Source: Streptomyces sp. RKAG293
GTDB lineage: Bacteria > Actinomycetota > Actinomycetes > Streptomycetales > Streptomycetaceae
Direction of reading: 5' to 3'
Length of the DNA stretch: 64,000 nucleotides
Assembly: GCF_023701745.1 (NCBI RefSeq)
Contig: NZ_JAJOZB010000001.1
Coordinates: forward strand, 1,240,001 to 1,304,000
Under the pieces are notes generated by a model. That model worked only from the letters and a program-made list of their open reading frames with translations. It was not told the origin of the DNA and made no database searches. Below, piece after piece: positions 8,354 through 15,674 of this stretch (positions are counted from its first letter, which is position 1; each line of letters starts with the position of its first letter). Made by a program: the position numbers and the translations under genes.

Positions 8354-8577
8354 CGGCTGCCTTCGTGCTCCGTGCCGAACTCCTCCGCGAACACCGACTC
8401 ATAGCTCTTCATGAAGTCGGCCGCGGCCTCGACGAAGGTGCGTCCGCGTTCACCCGCGTCCTGCTGGACGAGCTCTTCGATGTACCGGTTCACGCTGATG
8501 CCCCGGCGCGAAGCCCGGTCCCGGGCCGTTTCGGCGGTGGACTCTTCCACCCGCACGTTCAACTGGGTCTTGGCCAT
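8350..8577 (-). CDS. Ribbon-helix-helix antitoxin
   Basis: A 75-aa protein opening with MAKTQLNVRVEESTAETARD, a typical beta-strand plus helix of the Arc/CopG ribbon-helix-helix fold, then GISVNRYIEELVQQ as the second helix. The Glu/Phe-rich C-terminal tail would be the toxin-binding part. It precedes the Fic-like gene with a 4-bp overlap, the usual antitoxin-first order. RHH antitoxins normally bind and repress their own promoter as dimers; I see no clear operator in the 68-bp gap upstream. Confidence 0.8.
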   Translation of the reverse strand: MAKTQLNVRVEESTAETARDRASRRGISVNRYIEELVQQDAGERGRTFVEAAADFMKSYESVFAEEFGTEHEGSR

Positions 8578-8645
8578 ACCTACAAGCTAGCGCCGATCCG
8601 CTAGCGGCGGCAAGTGGGCCGCAGGCGGATCCCGCCGGCCGGCGG

Positions 8646-9068
8646 TTACCTCAGCGGCTTGGTCCAGCGCCGCCACGGCTCCTCCGGGCCGTAGCCGGCC
8701 GCCTTCCAGGCGCGGTGCGCCAGCTCGTTGCGCTCCAGGACCATCGCGTCCGCCCGCCGCCCGCCCAGCGCGACGAACCGTTCCTCCGTCGCCGCCAGCA
8801 GCGCCGCGGCGATCCCCTGGCGCCGGGCGGCGGGGTGCACGGCCAGCCGGTAGATGTGGCACCGCCAGCCGTCGAAGCCGGAGATCACCGACCCCAGGAG
8901 CACACCGTCGCGTTCGGCCAGGAGCAGCGCCTCCGGGTCCCGGGCGATCAGCCGGGCCACGCCCTGCTCGTCGTCACTGATGCTGGCGCCCTCGGCCGCC
9001 ACCTGCCAGAAGCCGAGTACGGCCGCGATGTCCGAGGGGTCCGCCGCGCGGAGGTGAAGGTCGTTCAT
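8646..9068 (-). CDS. GNAT-family N-acetyltransferase
   Basis: A 140-aa protein made of one GNAT domain. The acetyl-CoA loop is ARRQGIAAAL (about residues 81-90), preceded by the strand IYRLAVHP and followed by ERNELAHRAWKAAGYG, the usual C-terminal signature. The N-terminus (MNDLHLRAADPSDIAAVLGFW) is the standard first strand and helix. The substrate is unknown. It lies downstream of dnaE on the same strand but is separated by a strong terminator, so it is probably expressed on its own. Confidence 0.85.
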   Translation of the reverse strand: MNDLHLRAADPSDIAAVLGFWQVAAEGASISDDEQGVARLIARDPEALLLAERDGVLLGSVISGFDGWRCHIYRLAVHPAARRQGIAAALLAATEERFVALGGRRADAMVLERNELAHRAWKAAGYGPEEPWRRWTKPLR

Positions 9069-9105
9069 GCGGCGCAGTCAAACAGCCGGCCCGCCCCCGC
9101 GGCCA

Positions 9106-9151
9106 GTGGTTTCCGTCCCGTCAGCCCGGAAACGGGCGGGACGGAAACCAC
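9106..9151 (-). terminator. Strong hairpin terminator after dnaE
   Basis: A perfect 15-bp stem, GTGGTTTCCGTCCCG (9106-9120) against its complement (9137-9151), with a 16-nt loop. Beyond one mismatch the arms extend by GGCC/GGCC. It stands 8 bp past the dnaE stop in its transcription direction and is read as a rho-independent terminator. Confidence 0.8.
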
Positions 9152-9158
9152 GGGCCGG

Positions 9159-12100
9159 TCATGCCACGCCCAGCCAGCTCTCGGCGCCGAAGGAGCCCTT
9201 GATGTCGGAGGCGATGGTCTCGTGGTTCACCAGGAATCCCAGCTCGAAGACCGTGGTCTTCTCCGGCCCGCGGACCCGCATGCGCACCGGGCTGTCGCCC
9301 GGGTGGGCGCGCAGGATCCGCTTGAGCTCGTTGATCGTCGGCTGGTTGAGCTTGTGGGCCCGCATGAACAGCTGGACGGGGGGCTTGCCGCCGTACTCGG
9401 CGGACGAGATGTCCAGCTCCATCAGTTCCTGGCCGGCGATGTTGATCGTTCCGTCGCGGTCGTTGATCCGTCCGGTCACCGCGACCACGGTGTCCGGGAT
9501 CAGCGCGTGCTGCACCAGCTGGTAGGAGGCGGGGAAGAAGCAGATCTCCATGTTCGCGTCACGGTCGGCGAGGTGCACGATCGCCCACGCGTTGCCCTGC
9601 TTCGTCATCCGCCGCTCGACGGTGGTGATCAGCCCCGCGAGCTTCACCACGCCCTGGGTCTGCCCGGAGGCGACCAGATCGGCGATGGAGGTGTCACGGT
9701 TGCGGGCGAGGATGTGCTCGGCCCCGTCCAGCGGGTGCGCCGAGACGTACAGGCCCAGCATCTCGCGCTCGGTCGACAGCAGCTGCTTGCGCGGCCACTC
9801 GTCCTCGCCGATCTTGAAGTCCAGACCGAAGCCGCCGCCACCGCCGCCGTCACCGCTGTCGAGCGCGCCGAACAGGTCGTCCTGCCCGTACGCCTCGGCC
9901 TTCTTGACCGGGATGATCGCGTCGATGGCGTCCTCGTGGACCGCGGAAAGCCCCTTGCGGGTGTGTCCGAGCGAGTCGAAGGCGCCGGCCTTGATCAGGG
10001 ACTCCACGGCACGCTTGTTGAGCGTGGTGATCTCGGCCTTGTCGAGGAAGTCGCTGAACGCCGTGTACTTGCCCTTGGACTTGCGGGAGGCGACCAGCGA
10101 CTCGATGACGTTGGTGCCCACGTTGCGCACCGACTTCAGACCGAACCGGACGTCGTCGCCGACGGCGGTGAAGTCCGCGGTGGACTCGTTCACGTCCGGC
10201 GGCAGCACGTTGACGCCCATCTTGCGGGCGTCGGCCAGGTAGATGGCGGCCTTGTCCTTGTCGTCGTCCACCGAGGTGAGCAGCGCCGCCATGTACTCCG
10301 CGGGGTAGTTCGCCTTGAGGTAGGCGGTCCAGTACGAGACGAGTCCGTAGCCGGCGGTGTGCGACTTGTTGAAGGCGTAGCCGGAGAACGGGAGCATGAC
10401 GTCCCACAGCGCCTTGATGGACTCCTCGCTGTAGCCGTTGGTCTGCATGCCGCCGTGGAACTTCTCCCACTCGGCCGCCAGCACCTCGGGCTTCTTCTTG
10501 CCCATCGCGCGGCGCAGCAGGTCGGCGCCGCCGAGGCTGTAGCCGGCCAGTTCCCGGGCGATGGCCATGATCTGCTCCTGGTACACGAGCAGATGGAACG
10601 TGGTGCCGAGGATCGGGTCGAGCGCTTCGCGCAGCTCGGGGTGGATCGGCTCGATCTCCTGGCGGGCGTTCTTGCGGTGCGCGTAGTTGGTGTGCGCGTT
10701 GGCGGCCATCGGGCCCGGCCGGTACAGGGCGAGGACGGCCGCGATGTCCTCGAACCGGGTGGGCTCCATCAGCTTCAGCAGGGCGCGCATGGCGCCGCCG
10801 TCGAGCTGGAAGACGCCCAGGGTGTCGCCGCGGGCCATCAGTTCGTAGGTGGTGGCGTCGTCCAGCGGGATGGTCTCGGTCTTGAGGTCGACCCCCCGGT
10901 TCTCCTTCACGATCTTCAGGGCGTGATGGATGATGCCCAGGTTCCGGAGACCCAGGAAGTCCATCTTGACCAGCCCCATGTTTTCGCAACTGGGGTAGTC
11001 GAAGCCGGTGATGATCACGCCGTCCTTGTCCCGGCGGTGCATCGGGATCAGGTCCAGCAGGGGTGTCTTCGAGAGGATCACCGCGGCCGCGTGCACACCG
11101 GTGCCGCGGACCAGGCCCTCGATGCCCTTCGCGGTGTCGATGACGCGCTTGACGTCCGGCTCGTTGTCGTACATCTGCCGGATCTCGCCGGCCTCGCCGT
11201 AGCGGGGGTGCGACGGGTCGAACATGCCGGTGAGCGGGACGCCCTTGCCCATCACGTCGGCGGGCATCGCCTTGGTGATGCGGTCGCCCATCGCGAAGGG
11301 GTAGCCCAGGACCCGGGAGGAGTCCTTGACCGCGGCCTTGGCCTTGATGGTGCCGAACGTGTTGACCTGGGCGGTGTACTCCTCCCCGTACTTCTCGGTG
11401 ACGTAGCGCACCATCCGGTCGCGCTGGCGGTCGTCGAAGTCGAGGTCGACGTCGGGCGGGTTGATGCGCTCGGGGTTCAGGAACCGCTCGAACAGCAGCC
11501 CGTGCTCCAGGGGGCACAGCTCGGTGATGCGGGTGGCGTACGCGACGATGGAACCGGTCGCGGAACCACGGCCGGGGCCGACGGGCACGTCGTTGTCACG
11601 GGCGTACTTGCAGATGTCGGCGACAACGAGGAAGTAGCTGGAGAACCCCATCGGACCGATGATCTTCATCTCGGTCTCGAAGCGCTCCATGACGGCGTCC
11701 GGGATGGGGTCGCCGTACCGCATCGCCAGGCCGCGCATGCACTCCTTGCGCAGCCAGGACTCCTGGTCCTCGCCCTCGGGCACCACGAACTGCGGCATCT
11801 GGTTGACCTCGGCGAAGACCTCGTCGTAGTCCTGGATGCGCTCGGCGATCAGCAGCGTGTTGTCGCACGCCTCGGGCAGCTCGGAGAACAGCTCCCGCAT
11901 CTCGGCCGCGGTCTTGATGTAGTAGCCGGTCCCGTTGAACCGGAAGCGGCCCGGGTCGTCCTTGTTCTTGCCGACGCCGACGCACAGCAGCGTGTCGTGC
12001 GAGTCGGCCTCGCTCTCGTGCACGTAGTGCGAGTCGTTGGTCGCCAGGAGCGGGATCTTCAGCTCCTTGGCGATCCTGAGCAGGTCCTCGCGGACGTTGC

Positions 12101-12716
12101 GCTCGAGATCCAGGCCGTGGTCCATCAGCTCCAGGAAGTAGTTCTCCCGCCCGAACATGTCCTGGAAGTCGGAGGCCGCCTGGAGGGCCGCGTCGAACTG
12201 GCCGAGCCGGATCCGGGTCTGGATCTCGCCCGAGGGGCAGCCCGTGGTCGCGATGATCCCCGAGGCGTGCTGGGAGATCAGTTCGCGGTCCATACGGGGC
12301 TTGCCGTAGAAGCCCTCGAAGCTCGCGAGCGAGGAGAGCCGGAAGAGGTTCCGCAGCCCCTGCGCGTGCTCGGCCCACATCGTCATATGGGTGAAGCGGC
12401 CGCCGCCGCTGACGTCCTTGCTGCCCTCGCCGTCGTCCGAGACGGCCCGCTGCCCGCCGGGGCCCCAGAACTCCGGCTTCCGGTTGCGCCGCGAGGACGG
12501 CGCCACATAGGCCTCGATGCCGATGATCGGCTTGACCGGGCCCCGCTTCGCCACCTGGAAGAACTCGTACGCGCCGAACATGTTGCCGTGGTCCGACATG
12601 GCCACGGCCGGCATCCCCTCCTCCTCGATCTTCTTGAAGAGGATGGGCAGCTTCTGCGCGCCGTCGAGAAGCGAGAACTGGGTGTGATTGTGCAGGTGGA
12701 CAAAGCTGTCGGACAC
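9159..12716 (-). CDS. dnaE: DNA polymerase III subunit alpha (DnaE)
   Basis: An 1185-aa replicative polymerase, catalytic core of the chromosomal replisome. The N-terminal PHP domain starts FVHLHNHTQFSLLDGA with the metal-binding His pair. The palm motif PDVDLDFDD (421-429) carries catalytic aspartates and the upstream PVGPGRGSATGS belongs to the same core. The family motif FQLDGGAMRALL follows in the fingers region. KRAVESLIKAGAFDSL marks the helix-hairpin-helix region. An OB-fold segment (GLITTVERRMTKQGNAWA) lies near residue 1010. Length and motifs fit actinobacterial DnaE1, not the mutagenic DnaE2. The ATG at 12716 gives the canonical N-terminus. Confidence 0.97.
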   Translation of the reverse strand: MSDSFVHLHNHTQFSLLDGAQKLPILFKKIEEEGMPAVAMSDHGNMFGAYEFFQVAKRGPVKPIIGIEAYVAPSSRRNRKPEFWGPGGQRAVSDDGEGSKDVSGGGRFTHMTMWAEHAQGLRNLFRLSSLASFEGFYGKPRMDRELISQHASGIIATTGCPSGEIQTRIRLGQFDAALQAASDFQDMFGRENYFLELMDHGLDLERNVREDLLRIAKELKIPLLATNDSHYVHESEADSHDTLLCVGVGKNKDDPGRFRFNGTGYYIKTAAEMRELFSELPEACDNTLLIAERIQDYDEVFAEVNQMPQFVVPEGEDQESWLRKECMRGLAMRYGDPIPDAVMERFETEMKIIGPMGFSSYFLVVADICKYARDNDVPVGPGRGSATGSIVAYATRITELCPLEHGLLFERFLNPERINPPDVDLDFDDRQRDRMVRYVTEKYGEEYTAQVNTFGTIKAKAAVKDSSRVLGYPFAMGDRITKAMPADVMGKGVPLTGMFDPSHPRYGEAGEIRQMYDNEPDVKRVIDTAKGIEGLVRGTGVHAAAVILSKTPLLDLIPMHRRDKDGVIITGFDYPSCENMGLVKMDFLGLRNLGIIHHALKIVKENRGVDLKTETIPLDDATTYELMARGDTLGVFQLDGGAMRALLKLMEPTRFEDIAAVLALYRPGPMAANAHTNYAHRKNARQEIEPIHPELREALDPILGTTFHLLVYQEQIMAIARELAGYSLGGADLLRRAMGKKKPEVLAAEWEKFHGGMQTNGYSEESIKALWDVMLPFSGYAFNKSHTAGYGLVSYWTAYLKANYPAEYMAALLTSVDDDKDKAAIYLADARKMGVNVLPPDVNESTADFTAVGDDVRFGLKSVRNVGTNVIESLVASRKSKGKYTAFSDFLDKAEITTLNKRAVESLIKAGAFDSLGHTRKGLSAVHEDAIDAIIPVKKAEAYGQDDLFGALDSGDGGGGGGFGLDFKIGEDEWPRKQLLSTEREMLGLYVSAHPLDGAEHILARNRDTSIADLVASGQTQGVVKLAGLITTVERRMTKQGNAWAIVHLADRDANMEICFFPASYQLVQHALIPDTVVAVTGRINDRDGTINIAGQELMELDISSAEYGGKPPVQLFMRAHKLNQPTINELKRILRAHPGDSPVRMRVRGPEKTTVFELGFLVNHETIASDIKGSFGAESWLGVA

Positions 12717-12880
12717 CGGGCAGGCACCTCCGGGGCGGGTCGCGGGAAGCCTCCACCCTATCCCTCGGCACCCTCACCGGAAGCCTCCTGGAGACCCTTC
12801 CCACTGGATCGAAAACGGCGTGAAACAGTGACCTGGGGCGATCACGGAACGAGTTCGCGCAACACCGTGGGGTAGCCCGC

Positions 12881-12931
12881 GCGTGGCGCCGTGAGCGACC
12901 TGCCGAGCTCTCGGGAGGCCCCGCGCCACGC
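12881..12931 (+). other. Structured segment in the dnaE-CNNM intergenic region
   Basis: The 371-bp gap 12717-13087 holds an inverted repeat GCGTGGCGC (12881-12889) / GCGCCACGC (12923-12931), followed by a T-rich run and TACTAT at 12951-12956, which could be a -10 box for the genes to the right. The hairpin could end leftward or rightward transcription or be part of the leader. The remainder of the gap holds the leader ORF and RBS hairpin listed separately. Confidence 0.35.
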
Positions 12932-13013
12932 CACGCCTTTGCCTTTCCTTTACTATGAGCGTGCTCGAGTCATCCGACGGAACGACCCCCAGGAAAGGTG
13001 TGAGCGTCCCTCC

Positions 13014-13091
13014 ATGGACGAACCTCCCAGTAGCCGGTGCCGTGCGGACCGACCACCTCTGCCCGATCATGGGACGGAGGTGACCCGATGA
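13014..13091 (+). CDS. Candidate proline-rich leader peptide ahead of the CNNM operon
   Basis: A 25-codon ORF starting MDEPPSSRCR and containing DRPPLPD. Its TGA overlaps the CNNM start codon as ATGA. It runs straight through the hairpin that covers the CNNM ribosome site, so translating it would open that hairpin. The acidic/proline N-terminus resembles that of the enterobacterial MgtL leader, in which such sequences destabilise the ribosome when Mg2+ is low. Its own ribosome site is weak: an AGGAAAGG lies 15 nt upstream. Existence as a translated ORF is inferred. Confidence 0.45.
   Translation: MDEPPSSRCRADRPPLPDHGTEVTR
13054..13082 (+). promoter_or_regulatory. Hairpin masking the CNNM ribosome-binding site
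   Basis: CACCTCTGCCC (13054-13064) can pair with GGGACGGAGGTG (13071-13082) leaving one bulged A and a GATCAT loop, about 11 pairs including one G-U. The right arm contains most of the GGAGGTGA Shine-Dalgarno of the gene starting at 13088. This would block initiation unless opened. The pairing is visible in the sequence; the regulatory role is inferred. Confidence 0.6.
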
Positions 13092-14437
13092 CCGAAGTGC
13101 TCCTCCTGGTGGTCGCTCTGCTGCTCACCCTCGCCTGCGGTGTCTTCGTCGCGGCCGAGTTCTCGCTGACGACGATCGAACGCGGCGAGCTGGAACGCGC
13201 CGAGCAGGCCGGTGAGCGCGGTGCGTCCGCCGCACTGCAGGCCGTCCGCACCCTGACGCTCCAGCTGTCCGGCGCGCAGTTGGGGATCACGGTCACCGGC
13301 CTGGTGATCGGCATGCTCTCCAAGGGCTCCATCACCAAGCTGCTCACCGGTCCGATGCGGGCCGCCGGGCTGCCGGACTCCGCGGCCTCCTCGGCCGCGC
13401 TGGTGCTGGGCACCGCGCTGTCGACCGTACTGCTGATGGTCGTCGGCGAACTGGTCCCGAAGAACTGGGCGATCTCCCGGCCGCTGCCGGTGGCCAAGGC
13501 CGTCGCCGCCCCGCAGCGCGCCTTCACCGCCGCGTTCGGCCCGCTGATCCGGCATCTGAACAACACCGCCAACCGGATGCTGCGCCGGATGGGCCTGGAG
13601 CCCGCGGAGGAGCTGGCCTCCGCGCGCGGTCCGCAGGAGCTGGTGGCGCTGGCCCGGCACTCCGCCAAGGCCGGCACGCTGGAGGCCGACACGGCCGAGC
13701 TGTTCGTCCGCACCCTGAACCTGTCGGAACTCACCGCGGAGAACGTGATGACACCGCGTGTCCAGGTCACCGCACTCGACTCGCGCGCCACCGCCGAGGA
13801 CGTCGCCGACGCGACCCGCGCCACCGGCCTGTCCCGCTTCCCCGTCTACCGCGGCACCCTCGACTCCGTCATCGGCACCGCCCACATCAAGGACGTGCTG
13901 GCCGTCCCCGCCGGGCGCCGCCCGCGCTTCCCGGTCACCTCGCTGCTGCGCGAACCGCTGCTGGTGCCCGAATCGCTGACCGTCGACCGGTTGCTGGACC
14001 GGCTCGGCGGCAAGCAGTCGATGGCCGTCGTCATCGACGAGTACGGCGGTACGGCCGGTGTGGTCACCCTGGAGGACATCGTCGAGGAGGTCGTCGGTGA
14101 GGTGCGCGACGAGCACGACCCGCACGAGCTGTCCGACCTGACGTTCACCGGCGAGGACGCCGACGGCCGGCGGAGCTACGACGCGGACGGCGCGACCCGC
14201 ACCGACGACCAGTTGGAGGAGATCGGCCTGCACGCCCCCGAAGGCCCGTACGAGACCCTCGCCGGACTCGTCGCCCAGCGCCTCGGCCGGATCCCGGCCA
14301 CCGGGGACACCGTCGAGCTCGACGGCTGGCGGCTGGAGGTCACCGAGGCGGCCGGCCGGCGCGCCTCGCGCGTCCGGATCGTCGCACCGCCCGCCGACGG
14401 CACCCGGTCGGCACCGAACGGGGAGAGCGCCCGATGA
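13088..14437 (+). CDS. CNNM/CorC-type membrane transporter (DUF21, CBS pair, CorC_HlyC)
   Basis: A 449-aa protein often annotated as hemolysin-like. An N-terminal CNNM (DUF21) membrane domain of about 190 residues has several hydrophobic helices (LLLVVALLLTLACGVFVAAE; GAQLGITVTGLVIGML). Two CBS domains follow (about 205-335; VMTPRVQVTALD, VVIDEYGGTAGVVTLED), then a CorC_HlyC domain ending near 440. Bacterial relatives such as CorC and MpfA export Mg2+ or related divalent ions; CBS domains sense nucleotides. I use the ATG at 13088 preceded by GGAGGTGA. A leader ORF and masking hairpin sit directly upstream, and the next CNNM gene overlaps it by 4 bp, suggesting the two products work together. 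Confidence 0.88.
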   Translation: MTEVLLLVVALLLTLACGVFVAAEFSLTTIERGELERAEQAGERGASAALQAVRTLTLQLSGAQLGITVTGLVIGMLSKGSITKLLTGPMRAAGLPDSAASSAALVLGTALSTVLLMVVGELVPKNWAISRPLPVAKAVAAPQRAFTAAFGPLIRHLNNTANRMLRRMGLEPAEELASARGPQELVALARHSAKAGTLEADTAELFVRTLNLSELTAENVMTPRVQVTALDSRATAEDVADATRATGLSRFPVYRGTLDSVIGTAHIKDVLAVPAGRRPRFPVTSLLREPLLVPESLTVDRLLDRLGGKQSMAVVIDEYGGTAGVVTLEDIVEEVVGEVRDEHDPHELSDLTFTGEDADGRRSYDADGATRTDDQLEEIGLHAPEGPYETLAGLVAQRLGRIPATGDTVELDGWRLEVTEAAGRRASRVRIVAPPADGTRSAPNGESAR

Positions 14438-15510
14438 CCGCCCTGCAACTCCTCATCGGCGCCCTGACCCTCGTCGTCAACGCCTTCTTCGTCGGCGCCG
14501 AGTTCGCGATGATCTCGGTACGCCGCAGCCAGATCGAATCGCGCGCCGACGAAGGGGACCGGCGCGCCCGCAGCGTCATCTGGGGCCTGGAGCACCTGTC
14601 ACCGCTGCTCGCCGCCGCCCAGCTCGGCATCACGGTCTGCACCCTGGTGCTCGGCATCGTCGCGGAACCGGCCATCGCGCAGCTGCTCGAACCGGTCTTC
14701 CACGCCGTCAACGTGCCCGACGCGCTCATCCACCCGATCGCCTTCGTGATCGCCCTGGCCGTCGCCACCTATCTCCACATGCTCATCGGCGAGATGGTCC
14801 CCAAGAACATCGCGCTGGCCGCACCCGCGCGCAGCGCGCTCGCGCTCGGCCCGCCGCTGGTCACCTTCACCCGGGCGCTGCGGCCGGTGATCTTCACGAT
14901 CAACGCCTTCGCGAACACCCTGCTGAGGCTGTTGCGGGTGGAGGCCAAGGACGAGGTCGCGGCGGTCTTCTCCGACGCCCAGCTGTCCCGCATGGTGACC
15001 GACGCCGGTCTGGCGGGGCTGCTGGACTCGCGGGCCACCGAACGTCTGCAGGACGCCCTGGAGCTGGGCCGCCGGCCCGTGGGCGAGGTGGCGCTGCCGA
15101 CCGGCCGCGTCGTCCGCGCCCCGCTCGGCATCACCCCTGAGGACCTGGAGCAGCTGTCCGCCCGGTCCGGTTTCTCGCGCTTCCCGGTGGCGGAGGGCGA
15201 CGGCCGGGTGCTGGGCTATCTGCACGTCAAGGATGCCCTGTTCACCGAGCCGCGAGACCGGCCGTTCCCCCGTACGGCGCTGCGCCCGATCACCACGGTC
15301 AGCGCCGCCAGCCCCCTGGACGACGTCCTCACCGCCCTGCGCGCGGGCCGGGCCCACCTCGCCTCGGTCGTCGACGAGCAGGGCCGCAGCATCGGCTTCG
15401 TCACCATGGCCGACGTCCTCAAGGAACTGGTCGGCCCGGCCGCGACCGGCCGGGACGCGGACCAGCCCGGTGCACCGGGCCCGGCCGGGGCCGCCCCCGC
15501 CTCCCGCTGA
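14434..15510 (+). CDS. Second CNNM/CBS membrane protein, lacking CorC_HlyC
   Basis: A 358-aa paralogue of the previous gene, joined to it by an ATGA overlap. The CNNM membrane domain spans about residues 1-195 (LVVNAFFVGAEFAMISVRR; AAQLGITVCTLVLGIV; LIGEMVPKNIALA). A CBS pair covers about 200-335 (SGFSRFPVAEGDGRVLGYLH; RAHLASVVDEQGRSIGFVTM). The C-terminal CorC_HlyC domain is missing and replaced by an Ala/Pro tail. Paired long and short CNNM genes are common in actinomycetes and may form heteromers. Divalent-cation transport, probably Mg2+ export, is the likely role by family. Confidence 0.87.
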   Translation: MTALQLLIGALTLVVNAFFVGAEFAMISVRRSQIESRADEGDRRARSVIWGLEHLSPLLAAAQLGITVCTLVLGIVAEPAIAQLLEPVFHAVNVPDALIHPIAFVIALAVATYLHMLIGEMVPKNIALAAPARSALALGPPLVTFTRALRPVIFTINAFANTLLRLLRVEAKDEVAAVFSDAQLSRMVTDAGLAGLLDSRATERLQDALELGRRPVGEVALPTGRVVRAPLGITPEDLEQLSARSGFSRFPVAEGDGRVLGYLHVKDALFTEPRDRPFPRTALRPITTVSAASPLDDVLTALRAGRAHLASVVDEQGRSIGFVTMADVLKELVGPAATGRDADQPGAPGPAGAAPASR

Positions 15511-15545
15511 CGGACGCCGCGCCCCGCCGCCCGAAATCATTCCGG

Positions 15546-15591
15546 GCAAGGAAATACCCCGGACGTATTGACGTCCGGGGTATTTCCTTGC
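15546..15591. terminator. Perfect 21-bp palindrome overlapping the helR promoter
   Basis: Two 21-nt arms (15546-15566 and 15571-15591) are exact complements around the loop ATTG; each arm holds AAATACCCC or its complement. It begins 36 bp after the second CNNM stop, so it can act as a bidirectional terminator. It also contains the -35 box and spacer of the helR promoter, so it could serve as an operator. Which role holds cannot be decided from sequence. Confidence 0.75.
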
Positions 15592-15598
15592 GTATATT
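15569..15598 (+). promoter_or_regulatory. Sigma-70-type promoter for helR
   Basis: TTGACG (15569-15574), an 18-bp spacer and TATATT (15593-15598) make a near-consensus housekeeping promoter. The -35 box begins in the loop of the perfect palindrome. The expected leader is about 70 nt, ending at the TTG start with AGGAG in front. Confidence 0.65.
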
Positions 15599-15674
15599 AG
15601 GTGTTTCATGTCTTCGCGCGTCAAAACAGCGCGGAGAAGTCTTATGTGGACACTGTACCGCGTCAGGAGCTGAA

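Noticed and set aside
8715..12875. A 1386-codon open frame on the plus strand opposite dnaE
   Set aside because: It is the mirror of a strongly coding GC-rich gene. Its translation is Val/Gly/Arg/His/Asp-rich low-complexity sequence with no motif, while the minus strand gives a full, well-conserved DnaE.
12717..13091. A known Mg2+ riboswitch (M-box) or manganese (yybP-ykoY) riboswitch ahead of the CNNM gene
   Set aside because: I looked for the conserved cores of both and could not find them. The leader ORF plus RBS-masking hairpin explains the region better.
15588..15674. An N-terminal extension of the helR frame
   Set aside because: It begins inside the perfect palindrome and before the likely transcript start, and lacks a ribosome site, whereas the TTG at 15675 has AGGAG at ideal spacing.
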